The position numbers and the translations under genes are program-made. A DNA stretch of 64,000 nucleotides from Angiostrongylus vasorum (lineage: Eukaryota; Nematoda; Chromadorea; Rhabditida; Metastrongylidae): positions 124,001-188,000 of the forward strand of contig JADANN010000213.1 of assembly GCA_018806985.1 (NCBI GenBank). Direction: 5' to 3'. The notes under the pieces were generated by a model. The model was not told the DNA's origin. It worked only from the letters and a program-made list of their open reading frames with translations, and ran no database searches. Below are positions 55,200 through 64,000 of this stretch, in pieces. Numbering within the stretch: the first letter of the stretch is position 1; every line of letters begins with the position of its first letter.

Positions 55200-56407
55200 T
55201 AGTTGTGTGTTCGGTAGAGAATTTTTTATTTTCATCGAGTGCTGCTTCTGATGTTTTTTAAGGGTTCTTAGTACTTTTTCCTGCCATACAGCATTACCTA
55301 TAATTTTTCATAGCTGCTCGATGAAAGTACTTTTAAGACTTGATTAGCTCACAGCTTTATTTTTTAAAACTTTGCCCAATCTGCTTTTCATTCTAATTGT
55401 TAAGGTCATTGTGAAGTGAGACATGTTTGCCTAGAGTTCAAATTCTTTCGCTCATGCGACTGTTTTTCGATCACGTACGCATTCTAATCAGTGCGCATAT
55501 TTATATGTTGTGTTAATCGGTTTTCTGAAGAGCTTTGTATATTTGTACTTAAATATCATATGCTTGAGGTTTGATCAGTTTCACAGTGATTTTTTATCAG
55601 TCGTTCTTCGTTTCTATGCAAGCTTATCACCTCTTATCACGCCGCATGCTGGGGGGAACTATTTTAATCATCCCATTTGCGAGTTCTAAACTCTCAACTT
55701 AATTAGCACTGTATAGAAGTGCCGTGATGGGTCGACGGAAGAAAATTCGTCAGGTAGAGTTCTCTCATTTGTACGATAAAGAACTTTCAAACCAATAATA
55801 GTTCGATTCTCCGTAAAGCTTTAAGACAAAAGCTATATCATACCAGTTAAGCCAAATCTTCAACTCACTATGATGTGGTCTGCTTTATTACGTTAAATTC
55901 TTGCTTATCCTGATGAGCTTAGACACCCACTTAGCTTATTCCCTTCATCGCAGTCTGTGAAATCTTGGAGGAAATCGTTGACATTTCCATACATTTATCT
56001 TACAGGTGTCATCTTGTTTGTGCAACATCTCCTTGCTATTCATATTGAATATTTAGGCTTCGCATCTTTGTCACAACTCAGGGATGTAGGGATATACGAA
56101 AGCTGTCAAAGCTGGCGATAGAAATCCGCATACATGGAAACACACCTACGCACTCATGCATGACTATGTATACGTACAAATGGCACATGCAATTCATTTC
56201 GTTTAAGTAGAAACGGGAAACTCATCTCACGATTCCGTCTGCTTGCAAGAGTATCATTATACATGATCGTTTCTAGCCCGCTTTTTGCCATTTTCAATCG
56301 CCTCATTCAGCAGCCGACCCGGGAATTCCCGGGAATCTCTCGCATGATGAGGTTATGGAGGTACTGCTCAGAATTCCGGCACAATACTTTTAATGTTGTT
56401 TAATTCG
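55200..56407. other. No gene recognised; one perfect 16-bp palindrome
   Basis: CCCGGGAATTCCCGGG at 56318-56333 is a perfect palindrome in otherwise AT-rich sequence. Nothing else structured seen. Confidence 0.35.
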
Positions 56408-56698
56408 ACATGTAGCGTAGTGCTAGAGGAGTCCTGCAATACAGGCGGTCTTCGCTTCGATTCGCCTCGAGGTTACCAATCCAATCCTTCTATCTCTGCG
56501 GGATCCTCAGGTTGATACCAGACTTCTCTGGGAAGAGAGCAGCACTAATTTGATGTATCGACAGGCTGCCGCAATTCATTGTGTAGGCCAGATTTGCATT
56601 CAGTCACCTCTAACGATTTTTAGTCGAAGTCGAATATGTGGCGCATCCCTCAGGGGATTGATCAACGCCGAGAGCTTTATCCTTTTTTTCACTATTTG
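56408..56698 (+). mobile_element. SINE-A, diverged, near full length
   Basis: The head TAGCGTAGTGCTAGAGGAGT and TTCGCTTCGATTCGCC are mutated but placed correctly. The central block is at about 56480-56540 (TTGATACCAGACTTCTCTGG). The 3' end is intact: CAGGGGATTGATCAACGCCG, AGAGCTTTATCC, T-run. Confidence 0.8.
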
Positions 56699-56699
56699 C

Positions 56700-57330
56700 T
56701 TCATCAGAGACATGTATTTTGAGTTTTCAGGTAGATTTCGAACTGGACTGAACATCATTCCAGATCATATCCAGAGACTAAATGCGACCTCCGACGGTGA
56801 CCTCATCTGTCATCATCCCGTGCTGAATCCCTTCCGCTAGTGTCCTATAAGGCGCGTGAGTGCATGCGGAATTGGCGCGCACTCCGATGTCGTTGGTTAT
56901 CGCTCGTTTCGGGGGTTTCGTGTCTTGTCGTTGAGTTTCATCAGTGGTTTTTTCACTGTGGAAATGCTCAAACGAGAATTGAATGTCACTCAATGCATAA
57001 ATTTGTGGGGCGTCTTCTTCACAATGTTTTGCTAAGAAAAAATAACAACTCTGTTTACGTTCTACAAACAGTTATATTTCCATTTCGACTCAACAGCTCA
57101 AAATTATCGTTGTTTTTGATCTCATAGTTCTTAATGCTGGATTTGTTTTTTGAAAATCCATTCAGGGTAAATGTCAGTGCTCAATGCAGTGAAAAGTACT
57201 TGCTAACTAGCTAGGACGGTTGTTGTATTCCTAAATGTGAACTAGCGAAGGTCGTTTTTTTTAACTGGAACAGTTGCTAATATTCAAAATTTTTGTGAGA
57301 ACTCAACGCGTGACATAGTTGAACATCTAT
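56700..57330. other. GC-richer block after an acceptor-like site, no gene called
   Basis: TTTTGAGTTTTCAG ends at 56730 and the following frame stays open 35 codons (IPDHIQRLNATSDGDLICHH) to a TAG at 56838. A GTGAGT at about 56858 lies beyond that stop, so no frame joins acceptor and donor. The 56840-56960 interval is CG-rich. Confidence 0.25.
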
Positions 57331-57400
57331 TTGGATACTGGGATACCTCGATGGTCCGTCTTCACGAGTTGTGCGGACCCAGGCTACATTTGTCATTCGT
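57331..57400 (+). mobile_element. Family D 5' fragment
   Basis: TTGGATACTGGGATACCTCG, ATGGTCCGTCTTCACGAGTT and GTGCGGACCCAGGCTAC match the first 70 bp of family D. Confidence 0.6.
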
Positions 57401-57582
57401 TTCTTTCCCTAGCAGTCGTCGTCCATAGTTGTGGTTTTGTTCGATCATGTTGAAGAACGAACTGTTTTTTTTATTAATGTCTTAATTTTTTGTTTGCTGC
57501 TTATTCTTTTCTTGTTACTTGTTCTATCATAGTGGATCAATGAATAGGTAGGCGACTTCTAAAAAATTACATAAATTCCCAA

Positions 57583-57730
57583 GACCAAGTTTCTGTTAAC
57601 CCCAGCATTGATCAAATAACTCACTGTTTTCTTGATGGAGGGGACAAAAAGGTTGTTAACAACAAGATTTATCCGGTACAATGCTGGCTGACTTTTTCGC
57701 AGGCTTCGCCTTCTTCAGATAGCTTGGATG
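57583..57730 (+). mobile_element. Family E copy, one arm
   Basis: ATTCCCAAGACCAAGTTTCT, GTTAACCCCAGCATTGATCA, AATAACTCACTGTTTTCTTG and, at the far end, GGCTTCGCCTTCTTCAGATA. Confidence 0.7.
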
Positions 57731-57777
57731 AAAACAAAAGTTGTATCAGCTTTCAGGAATGAAAACCACTTCTGTTC

Positions 57778-58078
57778 TTTATTTTACTTTATTTTATTTC
57801 ATTTTACTTGATCCGTTTTCACGTCTACTGTGCTGATCCCAGCACTTCTCATATCCATTTCATTTCCTCGCATCCATCGTTCACGAACGTCTTCCAAGTT
57901 TTTACGTGTGGCTTCAGTTGTTGCTTGAGCATTTCCACTTCATCTTGAATGTCGCAGAATGCTGGTCGAACAACTCTCCGACCCTGGAGGGATGAGAGGC
58001 TTGGCTAGCCCGGCGCGGAATCGAACTAGCACCATGCTCGTGATGACGGGCACCACTACCACTGTGCCACTCGCCCCG
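57778..58078 (-). mobile_element. SINE-B with internal deletion
   Basis: The left end shows the A-rich tail in reverse (TTTTACTTTATTTTATTTCA), then the 3' part. GAACAACTCTCCGACC joins the 3' part directly to the central-block side, dropping about 100 bases. The head at the right is excellent: GGAATCGAACTAGCACCATG and CACTACCACTGTGCCACTCG give B-box and A-box on the minus strand. Confidence 0.88.
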
Positions 58079-58660
58079 TGATCAATCTCCTCAATCATCT
58101 ACTGTTAATAAATTACGAAAACTTTTTTTCGGGAAGACTTCAATGCACAACACACGTGACGACTAATTAGACGTGATCTGAAGTGGCCAGTAAACGAAAT
58201 TAGCCATGTTCGCGTCTGTGGAAAACAGTTCTTAAGCAGACCTAGTGGCATACAGAGGTTTTTTATCTTTAAATGTGTTTGGGGTGGAATCACAATGCAA
58301 AGGTTCCATCTGTTTCTCCGTAGTGATTGGGCTTATGGGCATATTCGGCAGGGGAACATTTTCCGAGATGGTCGTACTAGGGCGTTCCCAGTTTGTTACT
58401 CCAGAGGTCACCATCCCCTTTGAACCTGTTCGTAGGAAGGCCTGATGCCTTTGAAGCAGGAATCTTCCAGGTCGACGGCGTTTCGTGTAATTGTTCAGCC
58501 GACTGCCTATTCGACAGCTATGTTGCATCCAAGATCCCCAAATTTTCCTTTATTGTTTTTAACGGGATTTCATCTGAAGTGTTGTGTACAATAACGAATC
58601 AGGTTCATATTCGTCACTAAATGAATGGTCTATTGATCTTTTTTCCTTATATACTCAAGC
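58079..58660. other. No gene called
   Basis: A 98-codon minus frame (58232-58528) has protein-like composition but begins at a non-ATG codon unless shortened and shows no recognisable domain. Confidence 0.25.
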
Positions 58661-58663
58661 TTA

Positions 58664-59005
58664 TTTTTCTCCATGACCCATTGCAGATCCCATCACTTAC
58701 TTGATTCGATTCATTTCCCCGCAACCATCATCGACGACAGTCTTCGGACTTCTGCGTTTGAATTTAACTTTTGCATGACGATTTTAGACTTCTTTATGGA
58801 TGTAGTAAAGTGCTGATCGAGTCCATCCTCTTTGGAATTCCGGGATTACAGCAATGATATGGTTCTAAATCTCGTGGATCGGAGTGTGAGCTTGGCAGGC
58901 AAGTCTGGTGCCAATTCACTGACCTCAAGGAGATGGGGCCTGTTGGCCTAGAGCTGTGCCGAACTAGTGCGTACTAGATTCAAGCACTACTATTAGGCTA
59001 TCCGA
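58664..59005 (-). mobile_element. SINE-B, diverged
   Basis: TCCATGACCCATTGCAGATC, TTCATTTCCCCGCAACCATC, TCGACGACAGTCTTCGG, AAGTCTGGTGCCAATTCACT and GTGCCGAACTAGTGCG keep reversed SINE-B order through to the head side. Confidence 0.65.
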
Positions 59006-59163
59006 GGCCGACGCAAATGAGTACTTTTATAAGTTATTTATTTATTTAAGAGTACTTTGCACACAAGGGGATTTGTTTAGGTTGCAGCTTAAGTAACATA
59101 ACATAGGGTTTAAGATAAACAGTATGTTTCGGAATGGATTGCTTTTTGTTATCAGCATCTGAA

Positions 59164-59511
59164 TTACGTCATAACTAGGTTCTGATTTGGGAAATCCTGA
59201 AGTTGATCATGCTGAGTTACAATGACGGCTGGCCATTCGGTACGTTGCGACTGCTTTGATTTTAGCACTTTGCGCTTCATCTCATTCCCCCACGTCTTCG
59301 CAACCGTCAGACGATACGACATTCCATTCCGGCGTGAATAACAAAAGTACAGATAGATACGACTAAAACCAGTTATCGACCGCCTGCGAATCAGCTCGAA
59401 TGTTGCGATTAGTGCTCGCGGTTTATCAATCGGTACCTGAGTGTGGCCAGTTGTTTTCGTTTGCTTCTTGTTGAAATCTAATCGTCCGGGACTGAAATCC
59501 CGTCTAATTCT
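59164..59511 (-). CDS. Open frame of 115 codons, possible exon, unknown
   Basis: The minus strand has no stop from 59511 to a TAA at 59164. An ATTTCAG at about 59495-59489 offers a nematode-type acceptor, after which the frame continues PGRLDFNKKQTKTTGH and later RALIATFELIRRRSITGF, RLTVAKTWGNEMKRKV, to a C-terminus LQDFPNQNLVMT. The first ATG is past the middle, so it would be a terminal exon rather than a whole gene. Composition is protein-like and basic. No family recognised. A few frames of this length are expected by chance here. Confidence 0.22.
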   Translation of the reverse strand, partial: RIRRDFSPGRLDFNKKQTKTTGHTQVPIDKPRALIATFELIRRRSITGFSRIYLYFCYSRRNGMSYRLTVAKTWGNEMKRKVLKSKQSQRTEWPAVIVTQHDQLQDFPNQNLVMT

Positions 59512-60148
59512 TTAATAATTTCTTAGATTTTATTCAGTTGTGAAGTAGTTATGCTTCATGGAGACGCTGCTTTTGACTAGGACTGAATCGTCGAGGAACT
59601 CGAAGAAGTTATTTCTATGGAAGTTATCTAACCCTTCTGTCGATTTAATGTATTTTGTTGTTAACTGACTTCAAAAGAATTTCCATAATATGAACACACC
59701 TGAAGGATAAAATGGTAACTCCTCTCATATCGTCAATATTCGTTTTATCCCAGAATACTCCTCGCTGAGAACTTGTTGGTCAATATTCTAGTACTACTAC
59801 TATACCAATTTCATCAACTGTTCCTGGTAGTTCGTGCCGCTACACGACATGACTTGGAGAGGATTCATCGGTTTCATCATCGTCATCGTTTCATTTCTTC
59901 CTTCACAGCTCTCACCTTATTAAAGAGGCAATTTTTCTTTTTCTATGATGATTTTGAATTAATTCCTCCTCTTTGTCGCTCTTTTTCATGATTATTTTTT
60001 ACTATTACTTTCTGGTTATTATACTCGATGATCCGATAATTATGTTTTTTTTTATTTGTCTGATTAAAATTTGTGTGAAGAAAGTTGATGAATAACGCAT
60101 AACCATACTGGATTAGAAACGTTTTCAAAACTTATGTCTTAGGTCATA
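59512..60148. other. No gene or repeat recognised
   Basis: AT-rich; a frame at 59773-59991 has no ATG start. Confidence 0.3.
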
Positions 60149-60358
60149 GGGGGCGTGTGGCGCAGTGGTCGGAAGCGCCCTGCAATATACATTGGATCGA
60201 TTCCCATGTCCGTGGCCCACCAAGCTTTCCATCCCTTCGAGCTCAGTGAATTGGTACCAGACTTGTCTGGGAGGATGGCAGCACTGGCTTGATACATCGG
60301 TAGGCCACTGCCAAACATTGTAAAGGCCAGACATGCATTCAGCCACCTCCAAACGATG
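60149..60358 (+). mobile_element. SINE-A, 3'-truncated, intact head
   Basis: The head has TGGCGCAGTGG (A-box) and TGGATCGATTCCC (B-box). The central block carries the variant TTCGAGCTCAGTGAATTGG also seen in the 61.0-kb copy. It stops at CACCTCCAAACGATG, lacking about 65 bp of the usual 3' end. Confidence 0.88.
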
Positions 60359-60557
60359 TCTTCATAGAGCTTCCCATTCATCATCGGTATTTGTTTTTTT
60401 TGGTCAGTCATTCCCGTTTTTAGTACATTCTAAAAATAAAATTACGTACTTTTTTTAGTGGTTCTATTCTCTTGGGATGTGTTATCTTGGCAAAAGATCT
60501 ATGAATCTACACTATGTAATTGCCGTAGACGACGTTTATTTGAGAACACCTGAATGA

Positions 60558-60902
60558 GACACACATGAGGTTCTTAGTGCAGTATTCATCTCAAAGGTAG
60601 TGAAACTAACACAATATCAACAACTACATTTTGGCCCATCATTCTATCGTATCATTCCAACTTTCGTCAAAGCAGTCAAACAGATTCCTTGTAAAGTTAT
60701 GCGGTGTTTAATGGATTTTCATCCGTTCGACGTTCCACATCTCTATAAAAAGATTCCAGTAGACCAATTTGACAGCCACTGTTGTTGTCTGAGTGAATTG
60801 CTGGAATACTACACTTCTTCGGAGAGCAGTGTTTGGAAATATGGAGAAGGAGAGTTGTCCATATGGATATCATCTGCAAAAGTTAATTGTTTTTTTCTTT
60901 AG
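60558..60902 (+). CDS. Open frame of about 114 codons, unknown
   Basis: Stop-free from 60558 to a TAG at 60902, without an early ATG. Contains PCKVMRCLMDFHPFDVPHLY and a cysteine triplet (HCCCLSELLEYY). No splice sites of quality bound it, no repeat family overlaps it, and no domain was recognised. Confidence 0.13.
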   Translation, partial: DTHEVLSAVFISKVVKLTQYQQLHFGPSFYRIIPTFVKAVKQIPCKVMRCLMDFHPFDVPHLYKKIPVDQFDSHCCCLSELLEYYTSSESSVWKYGEGELSIWISSAKVNCFFL

Positions 60903-61004
60903 GAAGAACTAATTGGTTTTCGGCAGTAGACTGTGCTTATTACTTCCTTCCTCCACCTTCTTACTTGTAGATCTGTTCAAATTAAAACTCGACAAAACTA
61001 AAAA

Positions 61005-61276
61005 ATATAAAGCTGTCGGCGTTGACCAATCCCTGAGGGATACGCCATGCATTCGACTTCATTAAGCATCGTTTGGAGGTGGTCGAATGCATATCTGGCC
61101 TTTACAATGACTCGCGGTGGCCTACCGATGTATCAAGCCAGTGCTGCCATCCTCCCAGACAAGTCTGGTACCAATTCACTGAGCTCGAAGGGATAGAAAG
61201 CTTGGTGGGCCACGGACATGGGAATCGATCCAATGTATATTGCAGGGCGTCTCCGACCACTGCACCTCACGCGCAC
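61005..61276 (-). mobile_element. SINE-A, full length
   Basis: Complete from GCTGTCGGCGTTGACCAATC to the head at the right. It shares diagnostic variants with the 60.15-kb copy (CACTGAGCTCGAAGGGAT, GGAATCGATCCAATGTATAT) and lies in the opposite orientation. The A-box side reads CACTGCACCTCACGCGC, one or two changes from consensus. Confidence 0.9.
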
Positions 61277-61665
61277 TTAGTGCATTATAGAAAGTTTAAA
61301 AAATTGCGCTGAAACCTAATAGGAAAGATGAAGAAGCTATCTTAATGCTTAGGTGCCGTCTGCGTACTCTACTCAGCTTTATGAAATCCAGTTTACGTTT
61401 AATTTTAGGAATCTCCTTCCATGGTGTGAATTTGTTCGAGGAGTCCTTATCATTCCTTTACTCCTCTAGTAATCCCCGTATTCTTCATATTCTTCGGTTA
61501 TTTACGCGATTGTAGATTTTATTGGTTTGGTGCTGTTTGCCTAGTCGTGTACTCTTTGACAAATAGAAGTCGAAAAGGTAGACAAAAAGGCATGCACACG
61601 ACAAACGTTCTCTTCCATTGATTTTTGAGATTTTCCTTTATAAAATACTTAGAATAATCCAATAC

Positions 61666-61894
61666 CTTCCGAACGGTTTACCGGGCGTTTCCATCAGGAA
61701 GCCTAGCTAGAGAGTAAACCAGTGCCAGGATCCACCACCGTCTTGGTATTAAAGTCACATGGTGGCAAATCTCCCTTTGATTCGCAAGGGCTGCCCTGTG
61801 TTGATGAAGAACTGGGGCAGACTTTGGCCAGGCTGACCTCGAGATTCCAGAGAACCACAATAGATTAAGGCTTTTCAGTTATCAGGTATCAAGT
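61666..61894 (-). mobile_element. Family D copy, 3'-truncated
   Basis: Contains GGAAGCCTAGCTAGAGAGTA, CACATGGTGGCAAATCTCCC, GACTTTGGCCAGGCTGACCT and, at its 5' edge, GGTATCAAGTAAGTAATAA. The final 130 bp of family D are missing. Confidence 0.8.
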
Positions 61895-62560
61895 AAGTAA
61901 TAATCCAATACATTCTGTTCCGAAAAGCTCAGCTCTTCATATCGTCACAGAGGCTTTCATTCGCGACCAACCCTTTCCTTCCTTAACCATAATGGCATTA
62001 ATTTGAGACGAAATCGATGTCTTAATTCAATAATGATGTCGTTTTCTTTTTGCTTACAACATCTACTAGATGTCATCTTTGATGGTGGTCTTTTTACATG
62101 TTTCTTTCTATTCCGGAACTTGTTGGGGGGTTTTCTTCAGAACCTCGTCTTGTGTTAAAAAGAATCGAAATATATGCATTTCAATGCCCGTGCATTGTCT
62201 TCGTGAAAATCTTATTAACTATACTGGAGAAGGCAGAATTTCCATTCAAATTCTAGGTTTCCCTTACGTCGGCTGCTTGACCACTACACCCATAGTAACA
62301 AAAACCATCAGATTTCATACTTCTTGCGAATGCCTAATGGATTTTGATTTATTTCAGTAACTTATTTATTATTCAGAAGGAACTGAACGTGATGAATTCT
62401 TCAAACACATTCCTGCTTTCATACAAGAAAATATTGGTCCCTTTAGACGTGCTGATGCTTTTTTGGAGTAATTTATCGACTTGATTTCAACGAAGCATTA
62501 AGAAGATGTAGAGGAATGTCCAAGGTACTCAGCTGCTACCAGTCGGTAGATAGCGAGTGT
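61895..62560. other. No gene called
   Basis: Probably includes decayed sequence of the mariner copy to the right, but no further transposase block could be recognised. Confidence 0.3.
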
Positions 62561-62569
62561 TTTCAGCTG

Positions 62570-62700
62570 CTAACCAGCCATCAAAATCCTTTTCCACTTT
62601 TTTGGTCGTGTTTTTGTGCTCGCCGTACCGAATCCACTTTTCATCTAACGTCATAATTTGATCAAGAATTGGCTCGTTTATTTCGAATGAAGAGAAAGCC
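62570..62700 (-). pseudogene. Mariner-type transposase remnant with DEKW block
   Basis: On the minus strand from about 62690 to 62585 the frame reads INEPILDQIMTLDEKWIRYG, then EHKNTTKKVEKDFDGW. Mariner transposases have NEPFL.RIVT.DEKWI.YDN followed by a basic segment, the aspartate of DEKW being the first catalytic residue of the DD34D triad. The residues upstream and downstream are interrupted by stops, and the second and third catalytic blocks were not found to the left. Terminal repeats were not identified. Confidence 0.75.
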
Positions 62701-62739
62701 TATCTTGTTGTTCTATCTTAGTGTACTTCGACTAATGTT

Positions 62740-63250
62740 GTTGGTTGAGACTGTGACTTCGCTCAAATCACGCTCAGATAGTTGGAACCCTTACAATCGC
62801 TGTTGGTGGATCAGCTTAAGCTGACCATCTGGACTGATCATAAGAACACATCTCTATCATCTGTATCTTATCAATTTCGCTGAAGTGTCTTGTGTGAAAG
62901 TATGAAACTTCTAGAACAATCTCTGTACCGTAATGTGTTTCTTAACGACTTCTTCTCCTACTTCGGTTCTAATCAACGGCTTTTTGCACTTCTGTTCTCA
63001 AAAAACGCAACCGCAATTAGCCTTCATTCATCTTTCACTGAATACTGTAAAATTACTCGAAGAAGTGGTAGCTTTATTCGTAAGTCCCGGTGGTAATTTC
63101 AGTGATAGCTTCATAAATTTCCTAAAAGAAACGTTTGGATTAGAAGAAAGCGCGAGCTTCTCAACTTGGATGCATTTGTAAGCTTCATATGTCACAAGAC
63201 GAGTGTTTATTGTAGTGCAAATAGTTTTTACATTAAAAAAAATAAAATTA
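62740..63250. other. No gene called
   Basis: Frames at 62890-63181 (plus) and 63028-63360 (minus) overlap each other. The minus one runs into SINE-A. Neither shows a known domain. Confidence 0.3.
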
Positions 63251-63522
63251 TTAAAGCTGTCGGCGTTGACCAATCCGTGAGGGGTGCGTCGTGCATTCGA
63301 CTTCATTAAGCATCGTTTGGAGGTGGTCGAATGCATATCTGGGCCTTTACAATGACTCATGGTGGCCTACCAATCTATCGCGCCAGTGCTGCTATCCTCC
63401 CAGACAAGTTTGGTACCAATTTGCCGACCCCGGAGGGATGGAAGGCTTCGTGAGCCATTGGCGTGGGGATCGACTTCACCTGTGTTGCAGGGCCCCTCCG
63501 ACCACTACGCCACATGCGCCCT
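63251..63522 (-). mobile_element. SINE-A, full length
   Basis: Well-kept copy: tail GCTGTCGGCGTTGACCAATC, central block AGACAAGTTTGGTACCAATT and TGCCGACCCCGGAGGGATGG, then the head with GGGGATCGAC (B-box side) and CCACTACGCCACATGCGCCC (A-box TGGCGTAGTGG on the minus strand). Confidence 0.9.
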
Positions 63523-64000
63523 TTTTAGTTTTTGAATTATGCTAACAAATTCTTTCAACAAAGCTAACCAATTTCCGACTTATTTATCAAGATTAACTAG
63601 AAAATGTTAGTGCTTTTCTGCAGGCTTTATATCTTTCACTTACTATGATCAATGACATTGATGGAAAATCCATTTTCTGACTAGCACCATTCTTCACTTG
63701 TAAAGATTAGAATTTTTAAGTTCCTGCTCCATTTTTCTCCAAAAATCTACACATTGAGGTTTGAAAAATAGTAAATGAATAGACAGTGGCTAGTGCCCCA
63801 GAGGGATTTGGCGTCATCGTGGTTTTGGGGTGTTCCTTGGTGACGGACTGTGGCATACAATTAGGCTTCTTTCCTAAGCAGGGTTAGGCTTTGGTCGGGA
63901 AAAAGCTCTATTTTGCGCTAAAGGAATATACAAACAATTTATGCATTTCAGTAGTATACACATACTATGCAAGTGCTGTACATATACAGAATATTTTACT
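63523..64000. other. No gene or repeat recognised
   Basis: AT-rich; GCCCCAGAGGGATTTGGCGT near 63795 is slightly richer in GC but matches no family here. Confidence 0.3.

Noticed and set aside
56731..56857. An exon between TTTTCAG and GTGAGT
   Set aside because: No frame is open over the whole interval; the best frame stops at 56838.
1..64000. CRISPR arrays, operons, bacterial promoters, terminators or origins
   Set aside because: No spaced direct repeats, no dense coding and clear eukaryotic retroelements; a prokaryotic origin does not fit.
1..64000. Spliced-leader RNA, 5S rRNA, snRNA or true tRNA genes
   Set aside because: I looked for their conserved motifs and found only SINE heads; a covariance-model search would be needed to exclude degenerate copies.

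Overview
This window looks like nematode nuclear DNA. It is AT-rich, has no bacterial-style gene packing, and is crowded with short interspersed repeats and old transposon remains. The remains are RTE-type non-LTR reverse transcriptases and mariner transposases. Together with the splice-like signals (TTTCAG acceptors, GTAAGT/GTGAGT donors) they suggest a strongylid worm, perhaps a hookworm; the species placement is inference. No complete, confidently recognisable host gene was found. The few possible exons are listed at low confidence, because open frames of 60-130 codons are expected by chance in 64 kb.

Most of the structure is five or six repeat families, named here only for this window. 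SINE-A (about 270 bp) and SINE-B (about 370 bp) both begin with a tRNA-like head carrying pol III A-box and B-box matches. They share a central block of about 60 bp but have unrelated 3' parts. A third tRNA-like element at 39.75 kb (SINE-F) carries the same block. Family C is a foldback/TIR element, often palindromic, whose terminus resembles TTAACCTTTNTATTTACTGCCTA. Family D (about 390 bp) is unclassified and has an ACTT-rich 5' edge. Family E is a foldback element whose outer end reads roughly GACCGACTTTCTATTAACCT; its copies form long hairpins, the best being two 95-bp arms with 3 mismatches at 13.6-13.85 kb.

Layout. 0-11 kb: GC-rich island, SINE-A/B and C copies, an RTE remnant (5.9 kb), a mariner remnant (7.5 kb), E foldbacks (8.4 and 10.4 kb), AT and GA tracts. 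12-28 kb: tandem-like D pair, the 95-bp-arm hairpin, four good SINE-B copies, one with a 64-bp internal duplication, an RTE remnant (26.2 kb). 28-38 kb: repeat-poor, with an ATTC microsatellite, a CRE-motif cluster, a possible 41-codon exon at 34.0 kb and C copies. 38-47 kb: D, E elements nested with SINE-F, SINE-B with an AAAAT tail, an RTE remnant (42.7-43.2 kb), a composite C element, and possible exons at 45.3-45.85 and 46.6 kb. 47-56 kb: GC island with hairpin, D, an E copy, a long decayed RTE palm region (54.3-55.2 kb). 56-64 kb: SINE-A copies including an inverted pair, SINE-B copies, a mariner remnant with its DEKW block (62.6 kb).

How parts may work together: the SINEs encode no protein and need an RTE-like machinery in trans, and RTE remnants lie among them. 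The foldback families encode nothing visible and would need a DNA transposase in trans. All protein-coding transposon copies here are broken by stops and frameshifts.
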